A DNA stretch of 64,000 bases from Kangiella shandongensis (GCF_020005365.1 NZ_JACNML010000011.1:32859-96858); one strand, 5' to 3'. Positions 24,969-34,075 are shown, counted from the first letter of the stretch. Notes: generated from the sequence alone by a model not told the origin. Numbers and translations: made by a program.

Positions 24969-25832
24969 ATGAGCATGAAGAGAATTACAGGCATTTATCG
25001 TGCACCTGCTGGACACTGGGTCGGTGATGGTTTTCCAGTCCGCTCGTTGTTCGCTTACAACAATAAGGGGCAGCAGATCAGTCCATTCCTGTTACTGGAT
25101 CATGCCGGGCCATCGAACTTCGATGCCAGTAAGACGCCGCGAGGTGTGGGCGAGCACCCGCATCGTGGTTTTGAGACCGTGACTATCGTTTACCAGGGTG
25201 AAGTGTCACACCGGGATTCGACTGGTAAGGGTGGTACTATTTATCCGGGCGATGTGCAGTGGATGACAGCGGGTAGTGGCATTTTGCACGATGAATTTCA
25301 TTCAAAGGCGTTCAGTGAACGTGGCGGTATGATGGAGATGGCACAGCTGTGGGTGAATTTACCGAAAGAGCACAAAATGACTGAGCCGGGCTACCAGGCG
25401 ATTAAAGCCGATGATATTCCAAAGTTAAAATTGGAGGGTGGTTTACTGCGAGTTATCGCCGGTGAATACCAGTCAACGAAAGGGCCTGCCAATACTTTTT
25501 CACCGATTAATGTGTGGGATCTGGTGATGGCCGAAGGCAGCGAACAGTCGCTGACAGTACCTGAAGGCTGGAATACCATTGTAGTCGTGTTAAAAGGCGC
25601 GGTAGACATTAACGGACAGAAAGCTGCGCTGGAAGATACTGTGATCTTCGATAGCGCTGATACCGAAATCAGTATCAAGGCAGAAGAAGAAACGACGCTG
25701 CTGATACTGAATGGTGAACCGCTAAATGAGCCGATTGTAGGAGCCGGTCCTTTCGTCATGAACAGTGAGGAAGAAATTGTTCAGGCGTTTAATGACTTTA
25801 AGGCGGGAAAATTTGGTGACAGGCTGTCTTAA
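24969..25832 (+). CDS. Pirin-family protein
   Basis: 287 residues, bicupin. The N-terminal cupin carries the metal-binding set: HPHRGFETVTIVYQGEVSHRDS and the later GDVQWMTAGSGILHDE, with the His and Glu ligands. The C-terminal half has GEPLNEPIVGAGPFVMNSEEEI, the standard pirin end. Some bacterial pirins are quercetin dioxygenases, others modulate enzymes; the role here is not visible. Divergent from a LysR regulator. Confidence 0.93.
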   Translation: MSMKRITGIYRAPAGHWVGDGFPVRSLFAYNNKGQQISPFLLLDHAGPSNFDASKTPRGVGEHPHRGFETVTIVYQGEVSHRDSTGKGGTIYPGDVQWMTAGSGILHDEFHSKAFSERGGMMEMAQLWVNLPKEHKMTEPGYQAIKADDIPKLKLEGGLLRVIAGEYQSTKGPANTFSPINVWDLVMAEGSEQSLTVPEGWNTIVVVLKGAVDINGQKAALEDTVIFDSADTEISIKAEEETTLLILNGEPLNEPIVGAGPFVMNSEEEIVQAFNDFKAGKFGDRLS

Positions 25833-25842
25833 ACACTAAGAA

Positions 25843-25866
25843 AAGTCTGGCTCTCGGGCCAGACTT
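25843..25866. terminator. Shared terminator between pirin and slipin genes
   Basis: aagtctggc (25843-25851) pairs with gccagactt (25858-25866), a perfect nine-base stem. Plus-strand transcripts then meet a T-rich run, and minus-strand transcripts meet TTCTT. The two genes converge here, so it probably serves both. Confidence 0.8.
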
Positions 25867-25872
25867 CTTTCG

Positions 25873-26613
25873 TTATTTTTTCATAAAGTTCTTAAGGAAA
25901 TCTATCGGTAGGGGAAAGACGATAGTACTATTGTGTTCGCCCGCTAAACCGGACAAGGTTTGTAGATAACGCAGCTGGATTGCTTCTTCCTGTTGAGAAA
26001 GCACTTTTGCTGCTTCTAACAATTTCTCAGAGGCTTCCATTTCACCCAGTGCATGGATCACTTTAGCACGACGGGCACGCTCGGCTTCAGCCTGTTGGGC
26101 GATGGCACGAATCATACTTTCATCGAGATCCACATGCTTGATTTCAACGTTAGAAACCTTGATGCCCCAAGCATCGGTCTGGCTATCGAGAATGTCCTGA
26201 ATGTCGGCATTGAGTTGCTCGCGTGAGGCCAGCATCTCATCCAGCTCGTGTTGGCCTAATACTGACCGTAAGGTGGTTTGTGCCAGCTGGCTGGTGGCGT
26301 CAAAATAACGTTCAACGTTAATAATAGCTTTCTGTGGATCAACCACACGGAAGTAGACCACGGCGTTAACCTCGACCGAAACGTTGTCGCGAGAAATAAC
26401 ATCCTGCGTTGGCACATCCATCACCACGGTCCGTAAATCGACCCGAACCATTTGTTGTATGAAGGGGATGATGATGATCAGACCCGGACCTTTGACTTTC
26501 CAGAAGCGACCCAACATAAATATGACACCGCGTTCATATTCACGAAGAATCTTAAACATACTGGCTAAGGTGAGAACCACCAGTGCCAGAATAATCGGAT
26601 ATAAAATGTTCAT
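25873..26613 (-). CDS. Slipin (SPFH/stomatin-family) membrane protein
   Basis: 246 residues. One N-terminal membrane segment ([20 protein letters not shown]) is followed by the SPFH domain: [44 protein letters not shown] and [17 protein letters not shown], then a helical C-terminus ending [19 protein letters not shown]. Slipins form membrane-bound oligomers. It is 31 bases downstream of the NfeD gene on the same strand, the classical slipin/NfeD operon in which NfeD processes or partners the slipin. Confidence 0.93.
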   Translation of the reverse strand: MNILYPIILALVVLTLASMFKILREYERGVIFMLGRFWKVKGPGLIIIIPFIQQMVRVDLRTVVMDVPTQDVISRDNVSVEVNAVVYFRVVDPQKAIINVERYFDATSQLAQTTLRSVLGQHELDEMLASREQLNADIQDILDSQTDAWGIKVSNVEIKHVDLDESMIRAIAQQAEAERARRAKVIHALGEMEASEKLLEAAKVLSQQEEAIQLRYLQTLSGLAGEHNSTIVFPLPIDFLKNFMKK

Positions 26614-26644
26614 AAATAAATCCCTCTATAAAGTGCTTAAGAAA

Positions 26645-28036
26645 TTAATTGTCTGTAACCGGTGTAACAGATAACACCAAGTCATCAACCGCTGTAACTT
26701 TGACTTTCTGACCCGCTTTTAATGGAACTGTGCTATGGCATTTCCAGCGCTCACTGTGAAGCCAGATCCAGCCCTCATTATCAAAGTCTTCAATAACAGT
26801 ACCGACATCATTAACCAGCTCCTCTTTGCCACTGACGACAGGACGCCCGCGGGCACGCAGGGCGAGACTTAAAATAAAGCTCAATAAAATAACGCTGATA
26901 ACGGTCACGGCGATCAATATGGGGAGAGCGATAGCAACACCGGTCTCGGGCTCATTAAAGAGCAGGAAGGAGCCAATCAGGAAAGCGATAATGCCGCCAA
27001 CCCCCAGAATGCCAAAGCTCGGGGCGAAGGCCTCGACGACCAGCAAGGCAATACCCAGCAGCAACAGGCCTGCGGCAACATAATTCACCGGCAATATTTG
27101 CAGAGCGTACATCGCCAGTAATAGACATATGGCACCGATAACGCCGGGAACCAGCCCGCCGGGGTTGTAGCCTTCAAAAATTAGGCCGTAGATGCCAAGT
27201 AATAACAAAATATAGGCAATATTGGGGTCGCTGATAATACTCAAGAGTTCGGTCTGCCAGTCGGGTTCGACTTTGGTAATAACCATCTTGTCGGTGTCCA
27301 GTGTTGCCTGTCCTGATGGCAGGCGGACGGAGCGTTGATCGATCTGCTCCAGTAGTCGCTGCGGATCGCTGGCAATTAAATCGATGACACCAATCTCAAG
27401 CGCTTCCTTCGAGGTCAGACTTTCCCCTTCACGAACGGCATTTTTTACCCAATCAATATTACGGTTATGGTAAGCGGCTAAACTGCGCAAGTAAGCTTCG
27501 GCATCGTTAATCACCTTCTTTTCCATGGCAGATTTACCGGCGGCGGGCTGAGCTTTTTCCTGGTCTTTATCTTGTTCATCGCCCTCTTTATCTGGTGCCT
27601 TTTCAGGCTCCGTTGGAGCCGGCATACCGCCGATTGAGACCGGGGTAGCGGCGCCTAAATTAGTCGCTGGGGCCATGGCTGAAACATGACTGGCGTAGAG
27701 AATATAAGTGCCAGCACTGGCTGCGCGTGATCCGGGGGGATAGACGTAGGTCACGACTGGAACTTTGGAAGATAAAATCTCGCGAATAATATCGCGCATT
27801 GCCAGATCCAAACCACCTGGCGTATTCATCTGAATAATAATGAGCTCGTAGCCCTGTTCAGGAGCGGCCTTGATATTAGAAACCAGAAAATGCGCAGTCC
27901 CCGGATTAACCGAACCATCGAGTACTAACAACATCGCCTGTCTGGGTTCGTTATCGGGAGATTCTGCAGCAAAAAGGGAGGGCGACGCTGACAGTAGCAG
28001 CGCAAAGAAAAGATAGAAACTGAAAACCTGCTTCAT
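26645..28036 (-). CDS. NfeD-family membrane-bound ClpP-class serine protease
   Basis: 463 residues from the ATG at 28036, with agaggg upstream; a longer frame has no ribosome site. Signal peptide (FYLFFALLLSASPSLFAA), then a ClpP-like protease domain with the nucleophile in GSRAASAGTYI (about Ser107) and the general base in MEKKVINDAEAYLRS. An acidic Lys/Glu/Pro insert precedes this Lys. Several membrane helices follow, then a C-terminal OB-fold NfeD domain (NDVGTVIEDFDNEGWIWLHSERW). It works with the slipin gene downstream; the pair is thought to maintain membrane domains. Confidence 0.92.
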   Translation of the reverse strand: MKQVFSFYLFFALLLSASPSLFAAESPDNEPRQAMLLVLDGSVNPGTAHFLVSNIKAAPEQGYELIIIQMNTPGGLDLAMRDIIREILSSKVPVVTYVYPPGSRAASAGTYILYASHVSAMAPATNLGAATPVSIGGMPAPTEPEKAPDKEGDEQDKDQEKAQPAAGKSAMEKKVINDAEAYLRSLAAYHNRNIDWVKNAVREGESLTSKEALEIGVIDLIASDPQRLLEQIDQRSVRLPSGQATLDTDKMVITKVEPDWQTELLSIISDPNIAYILLLLGIYGLIFEGYNPGGLVPGVIGAICLLLAMYALQILPVNYVAAGLLLLGIALLVVEAFAPSFGILGVGGIIAFLIGSFLLFNEPETGVAIALPILIAVTVISVILLSFILSLALRARGRPVVSGKEELVNDVGTVIEDFDNEGWIWLHSERWKCHSTVPLKAGQKVKVTAVDDLVLSVTPVTDN

Positions 28037-28136
28037 AGAAAATCCCTCTATTAAGCTGAGTCCTACATAGCTCAAAGTGAGCTACTACTAATGTAGCGCG
28101 ATTAGTAAAGGATTACAAAGTGCAACAGGGGGGGAG

Positions 28137-28352
28137 TTATAAAAGAGTAGATGATAGTTGATCTAACTCAACAGTTTTGCTGTGGGTATAAAAAACTCCG
28201 ACTATTTCTAGCCAGGCTTTCAGTATAATGGTGGCCTGGGGCAGACTCATTTGTCCGGCAGAAAACTGCTCCTGCATTTTCTGCATTCCCGTCTGGTGCA
28301 GTGACCGTAAGGCAAAGGACAGGGAAGTCGTTTGTAATTGAACGTAGTTCAA
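28137..28352 (-). CDS. Doubtful 71-residue ORF through duplicated tRNA/terminator DNA
   Basis: The frame starts MNYVQLQTTSLSFALRSL and has no recognised family. Bases 28191-28245 of this frame are a copy of the tRNA-Phe 3' end and its terminator (found again at 28381-28435), so about 18 codons are derived from non-coding DNA. The rest has amphipathic helical character. It could be a decayed gene fragment, or a real small gene that absorbed the repeat, or not a gene at all. Confidence 0.25.
   Translation of the reverse strand: MNYVQLQTTSLSFALRSLHQTGMQKMQEQFSAGQMSLPQATIILKAWLEIVGVFYTHSKTVELDQLSSTLL
28191..28245. repeat. Partial duplicate of tRNA-Phe 3' end plus terminator
   Basis: This 55-base stretch matches 28381-28435 in 49 positions, offset by 190 bases. 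It includes the last 17 or so bases of the tRNA (with CCA) and the downstream hairpin. Here the hairpin arms no longer pair well (gact against agcc), so this copy appears decayed. Similarity ends abruptly inside the tRNA. Confidence 0.85.
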
Positions 28353-28380
28353 TTCGATAAAATTAAATACCCAAGAACGA

Positions 28381-28408
28381 AAAAAGCCCGACTATTTCTA
28401 GTCAGGCT
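28381..28408 (-). terminator. Terminator of tRNA-Phe
   Basis: On the minus strand, agcctgact and agtcgggct (plus-strand 28400-28408 and 28385-28393) pair with one mismatch around a six-base loop, followed by a short T-run. It begins 11 bases after the tRNA CCA. Confidence 0.8.
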
Positions 28409-28418
28409 TTTAGTATGA

Positions 28419-28494
28419 TGGTGGCCCGGGGCAGAATTGAACTGCCGACACAAGGATTTTCAATCCTCCGCTCTACCAACTGAGCTACCAGGCC
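28419..28494 (-). tRNA. tRNA-Phe (GAA)
   Basis: 76 bases on the minus strand with a full cloverleaf. The acceptor stem is GGCCTGG against CCGGGCC with one G-U pair, the D arm contains AGCTCAGTTGGTAGAGC, the anticodon loop is TTGAAAA giving anticodon GAA, and the T arm contains GGCAGTTCAATTCTGCC. The CCA end is encoded. A terminator follows. Confidence 0.96.
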
Positions 28495-28548
28495 AACGGA
28501 CGCGTATTAAACCGATTCTTAGGTTTTAAGTCAAGCCTAAATTTAAAA

Positions 28549-28824
28549 TTATTTCTTATCTTCAGGAACGTAGCCTTCGGCTTCGTCGTAGTCGCCACCA
28601 AAAAGGAATTTTTCCATCTGATCCGCCAAATATTTCTGCGTATCCGAGTCTACCAGACTTAGACGTTTTTCGTTAATCAGCATGGTTTGATGCTCAAGCC
28701 ACATCTGCCAGGCTTCCTGTGAGATGTTGTCGTAGATTCGATCGCCGAGTTCGCCGGGGAAGGGTTTAAAACCAATTCCTTCTGCATCTTTTTGTAGTTT
28801 CTGACAAAAAACAGTACGTGACAT
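28549..28824 (-). CDS. yggX: YggX, Fe(2+)-trafficking / oxidative damage protection protein
   Basis: 91 residues. MSRTVFCQKLQKDAEG with the conserved Cys7, PFPGELGDRIYDNIS, and AWQMWLEHQTMLINEKRL are diagnostic. YggX protects iron-sulfur clusters and affects labile iron. Its ATG directly follows the mutY stop codon, so the two are translationally coupled, an arrangement shared with enterobacteria and fitting because MutY itself carries an iron-sulfur cluster. Confidence 0.96.
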   Translation of the reverse strand: MSRTVFCQKLQKDAEGIGFKPFPGELGDRIYDNISQEAWQMWLEHQTMLINEKRLSLVDSDTQKYLADQMEKFLFGGDYDEAEGYVPEDKK

Positions 28825-29841
28825 TTAATTCTCCGCTAATGTTTGCAGTAGTTTGCTGACTGGCGTCGGTAGGCCAATTTCAGCAATTTCATTGAGTGCA
28901 AAGGTGCCTATTTGATTGGGCTCCATGATACCCGTGTCAGCGATATTTTTCATTAGTAATGGCTGCACTTCGAGATCATAGTGACTAAATTTATGTACAA
29001 AGGAATCCAGCTTCTGTTGATGCTCAGGTTCGCTCTGTGTTTGTTCAATTTCGGGAAAACACCAGAGGCCGCCCCAGATCCCCGAAGGTGGTCGCTTGTG
29101 CAGGATGACCTGATTGTTTTTTAGACAGACAAGCCAATAAACCGAACGCTTGGGGTGGGCTTTTTTCGGTTTCTTGCCGGGTAACTCTTCAATTTTGTCA
29201 TGTCCCAGCGCGTAGCACTTGGCTGAGAGCGGGCAGCTATCGCATTTCGGTTTGCTGCGGGTACAGACCACGGCGCCTAAATCCATCATCGCCTGGTTGT
29301 ACTGGGCTGTATGTTCGCCTGGAGTGTTGTCTTCTGCTCGTTGCCACAGTGCTTTTAATACTGACGCCTTGCCAGCCCAGCCTTCGATACCATAACAGCG
29401 TGCCAGAACGCGTTTGACGTTTCCATCGAGGATAGCACTCGGCTGATCAAAAGCGAAAGCCGCGATAGCGCCGGCGGTGGAGCGACCGACGCCGGGCAGG
29501 GTTTCGATTTCGGACTGGCTTTGTGGAAACTGGCCATCGAATTCATCGGCAACCTGCCTGGCTGCCTTGTGCAGATTGCGCGCACGACTGTAATAACCCA
29601 GTCCGCTCCACAGGTGCATCACCTGATCTTCGCTGGCCTGCGCCAGATCGACGATAGTCGGAAACTGCTGCAGGAATTTCTCGTAGTAAGGAATAACCGT
29701 CGTGACCTGGGTCTGCTGCAGCATGATCTCAGACAGCCAGATACGATACGGATCTTTGGTGCCTTGCCATGGCAGGTGCTTGCGACCATGCTGTCGATAA
29801 TAGTCGATAACCTTTTGTTGAAAGTCTTTAGGCTGCCACAT
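28825..29841 (-). CDS. mutY: A/G-specific adenine DNA glycosylase MutY
   Basis: 338 residues from the ATG at 29841 (MWQPKDFQQ); an upstream in-frame ATG at 29901 would overlap the transporter gene. The helix-hairpin-helix with catalytic Asp is present (LPGVGRSTAGAIAAFAF, ILDGNVKRVLAR), as is the [4Fe-4S] loop C-x6-C-x2-C-x5-C (CTRSKPKCDSCPLSAKC). The C-terminal 110 residues are the NUDIX-like domain that recognises 8-oxoG. It removes adenine mispaired with 8-oxoguanine. Coupled to yggX. Confidence 0.95.
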   Translation of the reverse strand: MWQPKDFQQKVIDYYRQHGRKHLPWQGTKDPYRIWLSEIMLQQTQVTTVIPYYEKFLQQFPTIVDLAQASEDQVMHLWSGLGYYSRARNLHKAARQVADEFDGQFPQSQSEIETLPGVGRSTAGAIAAFAFDQPSAILDGNVKRVLARCYGIEGWAGKASVLKALWQRAEDNTPGEHTAQYNQAMMDLGAVVCTRSKPKCDSCPLSAKCYALGHDKIEELPGKKPKKAHPKRSVYWLVCLKNNQVILHKRPPSGIWGGLWCFPEIEQTQSEPEHQQKLDSFVHKFSHYDLEVQPLLMKNIADTGIMEPNQIGTFALNEIAEIGLPTPVSKLLQTLAEN

Positions 29842-29855
29842 GGAGGTACTCTGGC

Positions 29856-31685
29856 TTAGAAGTCGTAAAGGATGGGCAGGATAATCGACAATGAGATCCA
29901 CATCAATACAACCAGTGGCACACCAACTTTGACGAAGTCGGAGAACTTGTAGCCACCAGCATTCATGACCAGCAGGTTGGTCTTATAGGCCATCGGGGTG
30001 GCGAAGCTCATGTTGGCACCGAACAGTACCGCGATAACAAAAGGTTCTGGCGGTAAATTAAGTTGCGTGGCGACACTGACCGCGATCGGCGTACCGATAA
30101 CCGCGGCGGCATTATTCGAGACAACATTGGTCAGAATTGCCAGTAGTAGCATCAGGCCGCTGAGTAGAACCGTTGGCGGGGCGCCATGCAATAAGGAGAC
30201 AAAGGCCTGAGCTAGATATTCAGCGGCTCCGGTTTCGGTCATACCCATCCCTAAAGCCAAACTGGCGGCGACAATCAGCACCACGGGGGCACTGAGTGCA
30301 TTCATGGCATCGCGCCAGGTAATGCAGTGTGTCAGGATCATCAGCAGGGCGCCAGCCAAGGCACTGACAGAGATAGGTAATAAGCCAACCGCAGCGAATA
30401 ATACCACTAGCCCCATTATGATGAGGGCTCTCGGCGCGCGATGCGAGCGCGGCAAGTCAGTTGTAGCATCGAGCACTAAAATATCACCGCGCTTTTTAAA
30501 TTCGGAAATTTCTTTTTGCCCGCCCTGTACCAGTAAAACATCACCGACGTGCAGCGTAACCTTACCCAGCCCTTTGTTATGCATATCGACAACACGGTCG
30601 CTGCGGTGCAGAGCGATCGCAACGAGACCATACTGGTTCATAAAACTGACGTCTTTAAGAGAACGCCCAGCTAAGGGTGAGCCTGGCGTTACGACCAGCT
30701 CGGATAGTTGCTGGTTCTCGGCGGTTAAGGGATGGTCTTCGTTGACCTGCTGCCCGGCTTTATAAAGCCTCGCGCCCAGCACCTGCTCGTATTCCTTAAG
30801 GCGATTGGGAGTATCGGTGACGCGCAGCTTATCACCGGCGCGAACAATGGCGTCGGGCATCGGCATAATGGTCGCTTCGGAGCCACGGTGAATACGGGTT
30901 ACCTTCATCATACCGTCGGTTTTACGGATAACCTCGGCCAGCGTTCTGCCGTCAGCAAAAGAATTATCGTTAATGTGTAATTGGGCGGTAAAAATACGCG
31001 GTGAGGTATTTTTCATGATGGCCTGACGCTCTGGGGTGATCCTGGGGGCGACCAGCCACAGGTAAATCACGGCAACGGCTCCAGCCATGGCCGCCGGCAA
31101 CATAAAATCGAACATACCAAAGCGCTCCAGCCCTAAGTCGGCTGCAACCGAGACCACCAGCAGGTTGGTTGAGGTGCCGATAGTGGTGGCCATGCCGCCG
31201 GCAATGGTAGCAAAGCCCATGGGCATTAACAGACCTGAAGGGTTTCGATTAGAGCGTACGGCGACACTAATTAAGATCGGTAAAAGTAGGACAACGATCG
31301 GGGTATTGTTGACAAATGCACTCAAAACTCCAGCAATGATAAGGGTTAGCAGAAGCGAAAAAAGCGGTGCAGTTTTCCAGATTCGTGCCAGAAAGCGGCC
31401 AATAGGTTCCAGCGCACCGGTGCGAACCAGCCCCTGTCCGGCGATCATCAGGGCGCATACAGCTACTAAGGCCTCATGGCCAAAGCCGCTGAAGAACTTC
31501 ATCGGTTCGAGGTGACCATTAAAGTTATGGAATGGTGCAAAGGTGAAGCCCATGGTCAGTACCAGCAAGACGATGACGCAAGAGGTCTCCAGCGGTATGT
31601 CGTCGCGGCGGAACAAATATAAGGCAAACACCGTCAGCAACAGCACAAAAAGCGCATGCCCATTCGGTAAGTCCGGAAATGGCAT
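29856..31685 (-). CDS. SLC13-family permease with two TrkA-C domains
   Basis: 609 residues. Membrane helices of the first half contain NNTPIVVLLLPILI and GTSTNLLVVSVAADL; two RCK_C domains follow (about 215-300 and 320-400); the second half has SNNAAAVIGTPIAVSVA and FATPMAYKTNLLVMNAGGYKF. It shares architecture with the transporter at 16015-17790 but differs in sequence, so it is an older paralogue. Substrate unknown (sulfate, dicarboxylate or similar). It is 14 bases upstream of mutY on the same strand. Confidence 0.9.
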   Translation of the reverse strand: MPFPDLPNGHALFVLLLTVFALYLFRRDDIPLETSCVIVLLVLTMGFTFAPFHNFNGHLEPMKFFSGFGHEALVAVCALMIAGQGLVRTGALEPIGRFLARIWKTAPLFSLLLTLIIAGVLSAFVNNTPIVVLLLPILISVAVRSNRNPSGLLMPMGFATIAGGMATTIGTSTNLLVVSVAADLGLERFGMFDFMLPAAMAGAVAVIYLWLVAPRITPERQAIMKNTSPRIFTAQLHINDNSFADGRTLAEVIRKTDGMMKVTRIHRGSEATIMPMPDAIVRAGDKLRVTDTPNRLKEYEQVLGARLYKAGQQVNEDHPLTAENQQLSELVVTPGSPLAGRSLKDVSFMNQYGLVAIALHRSDRVVDMHNKGLGKVTLHVGDVLLVQGGQKEISEFKKRGDILVLDATTDLPRSHRAPRALIIMGLVVLFAAVGLLPISVSALAGALLMILTHCITWRDAMNALSAPVVLIVAASLALGMGMTETGAAEYLAQAFVSLLHGAPPTVLLSGLMLLLAILTNVVSNNAAAVIGTPIAVSVATQLNLPPEPFVIAVLFGANMSFATPMAYKTNLLVMNAGGYKFSDFVKVGVPLVVLMWISLSIILPILYDF

Positions 31686-31869
31686 TCCTCTCCTAACTCC
31701 TAGTCTTTTTTGTTCTTTGTTCTACAAACCCGAAGGAACCACCTTACTGATTTGCCTCAATTTTCGCAACGTCTTTATGTCCCAGCGCACATAATTTACA
31801 TCAAACTTTTACATTATGGTAAAATCGCCATCAAGAGATGATTGTGGAATAAACTAGAGAGCTATCCCC

Positions 31870-32559
31870 TTGAATTCTGAAGAAAAACCGAAACGTAAAA
31901 TTCGCAGTTACGTACTGCGTAAAGGCCGTTTAACCAAGGGGCAGCAGCGCGCCATGGACCTGCACTTCCCGCGATTAGGCCTCGAGTACCAGCAGGAACT
32001 GTACGACTTTGCAGCCATATTCGGTCGACAGGCTCCGGTGGTGTTGGAAATCGGTTTTGGGATGGGTAAGTCGCTGGCAGAGCAGGCTCGTGATAATCGC
32101 GATACTGACTTTATTGGGATTGAGGTGCATAACCCGGGCGTCGGCGCCTGTCTGGTTCTGGCTGAAGAGTATGAGCTAGAAAATATCCGGGTCATCAATC
32201 ACGATGCAGTGGAAATCATCGACCATTGTATTCCCGATCATAGCCTTGAGCGGATCCAGATCTTCTTCCCCGATCCATGGCACAAAAAACGTCACCATAA
32301 GCGCCGAATCGTGCAGACAGAATTCTGTCAGAAGCTCCATAAGAAACTCAAGCCCGGTGGCATTCTGCATTTAGCGACGGATTGGGAAAACTACGCAGAA
32401 CATATGTTGGAAGTATTAGCGCCGATGGCAGAGTTTAAAAACCTGTCTGAAACGGGTGATTTTGTGCCGCGTCCTGATTCACGTCCGCTGACTAAGTTCG
32501 AAGCGCGGGGGCAGAAGTTGGGGCATGGGGTTTGGGATCTTATGTTTTCAGCCGAATAA
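31870..32559 (+). CDS. trmB: tRNA (guanine-N7-)-methyltransferase
   Basis: 229 residues with a TTG start at 31870; a stop lies at 31855-31857 and no ATG or GTG intervenes. It methylates G46 of tRNAs using SAM. Signatures: the SAM loop [16 protein letters not shown], the [14 protein letters not shown] segment, [15 protein letters not shown], and the C-terminal [20 protein letters not shown]. It has its own promoter region, being divergent from the permease gene. Confidence 0.95.
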   Translation: MNSEEKPKRKIRSYVLRKGRLTKGQQRAMDLHFPRLGLEYQQELYDFAAIFGRQAPVVLEIGFGMGKSLAEQARDNRDTDFIGIEVHNPGVGACLVLAEEYELENIRVINHDAVEIIDHCIPDHSLERIQIFFPDPWHKKRHHKRRIVQTEFCQKLHKKLKPGGILHLATDWENYAEHMLEVLAPMAEFKNLSETGDFVPRPDSRPLTKFEARGQKLGHGVWDLMFSAE

Positions 32560-32560
32560 T

Positions 32561-32777
32561 GGTCTATTTTTCCGATAATTTTGTTATTTCATTCTCGAAA
32601 AATGCTCATTACTCAATAGGTAACTCCGCTTTTTCAATAACGAAATGCCGCATTCTCGAAAAAATACTCTCATTATTGAAAGGAGTTTTGCTACTCAAAG
32701 CATGAAAGCCTTGAACTTCAAAGAATCTCTCGGTTGAAAGAGTTTGCGGTCTATTTTTCCGATAATTTTATTATTTC
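32561..32777. repeat. Direct and inverted repeats between trmB and the META lipoprotein
   Basis: Bases 32561-32590 and 32748-32777 are the same 30-base A+T-rich sequence with one difference. Between them, aactcc...tttcaataa (32622-32640) and ttattgaaaggagtt (32673-32687) are inverted copies, and a cattctcgaaaaa motif occurs twice. No gene is apparent in 32560-32792. It may be a decayed mobile-element or REP-type cluster. Confidence 0.7.
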
Positions 32778-32792
32778 GCTATAGAAAATGCT

Positions 32793-32825
32793 CAGGGTGT
32801 GCCAGTTAAGATTGGGCACACCCTG
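32793..32825 (-). terminator. Terminator-like stem-loop
   Basis: cagggtgtgcc (32793-32803) and ggcacaccctg (32815-32825) are a perfect 11-base stem with an 11-base loop. It lies seven bases past the META lipoprotein stop. A T-rich but interrupted tail follows on the minus strand. Confidence 0.65.
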
Positions 32826-32831
32826 TGAGTC

Positions 32832-33923
32832 TTAATGTCTGGCGGTTATGGTCTTGCCGCCTTCAGTGGTAAGAATTAAGGCGCCCTGTCCATCAATATC
32901 GTACCTGTTGACTTGAGCAAGCATTTTTAAGAATCGTTGCTCCTGATCCATTAATGCCGGTGCGCAAGCCATTAAAGTGCTCATTGGAGCTTTAAAGGTG
33001 AGGTTTTCGCCAGTCAGTTGGTAGGCGGCGTTATAGGTGTTGCAGGACGCCGAGCCGTAGGCGCGGCCTTCTTTATCGAAGGTGATGGTGACGCGCGAGT
33101 TATCAATAATGCCCTGCTCGGCTATGTCCTCGACTACCCACTCATGGTCCGCCAACAGGCTGAGCGGATCGCCGCCACAGCCTTCAAAGACTTTGCCATC
33201 CAGTGTTAAGGTCACTCTGTTGGGGTAGGGGCGACCGGACATATTGTCATAACATAGCTTGCGTCGAATATCGACAATGGCGATATGAGCTTCGGTTTGC
33301 GCATGGTACTTGTAGCCGCCTTTATAGGGTTGCGGCTGGGGTCTCGGCGTCTTAACTGTATTCTGGCCGTAATTGGTTTGTACTTCGATGGTTTCCTCTT
33401 CAACCTTTACCAGCCAGCCAGGTTCATTGCCCTGGGCCTTATAGGGCACAGGATAGAGGCGATCATTGCTGTCAGCGCCAATCGTTCCTGAGTGAACCCG
33501 TTGCATCATGAGATCGCCCAGCTCGACATGACTTTGCTCGATATTAACGGCATGACGCTGAGAAGTAATCCACATCAGGTTGCCATTGGGGCCTTCGAGC
33601 CGCGCATGCAAAGCGTAAGTATGGCTTGGATCCAGTTCTGCTCGGTGGGCATTCAAGACCACTTTTAGAGGCAATTGTATGCCTTCGCCCAAGCCGATGA
33701 TTTCCTCACTGATAACGGTGGCTGCTTTGTCAGCAATGGAGACATCCTGCAACATGACCGTTAAGGTGCTGCCCTTGGGGACCAGCATACGTTCGCGGTA
33801 CATAAGCTTCGCGGTCACGGTCAATTGCTCCGCCTGTGGCGCGGTTGTGCTCATTTCTTTTTTGCAGGCACTTAGACCGGCTAGAATCGTAATGCTAAGG
33901 ATAGCGGTTAAAACATATCTCAT
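32832..33923 (-). CDS. Three-domain lipoprotein (YbaY-like, COG3650-like, META)
   Basis: 363 residues. A lipobox (AGLSAC) marks Cys20. Residues about 35-140 match the YbaY/HslJ-associated 'pilotin' domain (MLVPKGSTLTVMLQDVSIAD). Residues about 165-255 match a COG3650-like domain (FxAxGNEPGW equivalent AQGNEPGWLVKVE, and CYDNMSGRPYPNRVTL). The rest is a META/HslJ domain (WVVEDIAEQGIIDNSRVTI, GSASCNTYNAAYQL). Such lipoproteins are linked to envelope stress, but the exact role is not known. Confidence 0.85.
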   Translation of the reverse strand: MRYVLTAILSITILAGLSACKKEMSTTAPQAEQLTVTAKLMYRERMLVPKGSTLTVMLQDVSIADKAATVISEEIIGLGEGIQLPLKVVLNAHRAELDPSHTYALHARLEGPNGNLMWITSQRHAVNIEQSHVELGDLMMQRVHSGTIGADSNDRLYPVPYKAQGNEPGWLVKVEEETIEVQTNYGQNTVKTPRPQPQPYKGGYKYHAQTEAHIAIVDIRRKLCYDNMSGRPYPNRVTLTLDGKVFEGCGGDPLSLLADHEWVVEDIAEQGIIDNSRVTITFDKEGRAYGSASCNTYNAAYQLTGENLTFKAPMSTLMACAPALMDQEQRFLKMLAQVNRYDIDGQGALILTTEGGKTITARH

Positions 33924-34032
33924 GGCGTTTTCCTGTTAATTCATTAAAACGTGGTGTCTGTCCGTTAAAAACATCATGCCATATTAACGGCAGAAACCTG
34001 TATAAAGGGTTAACAGAAATTAAAGAATAGTT

Positions 34033-34064
34033 AAAAAAGTAGAAGGAGGGTTTCCCCACCTTCT
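34033..34064 (-). terminator. Terminator of the lipoprotein gene 34076-34591
   Basis: agaaggaggg (34041-34050) pairs with cccaccttct (34055-34064) apart from one A-A mismatch. On the minus strand it is followed by a T-run (plus-strand aaaaaa at about 34033-34038). Confidence 0.8.
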
Positions 34065-34075
34065 ATAAGATTTGG

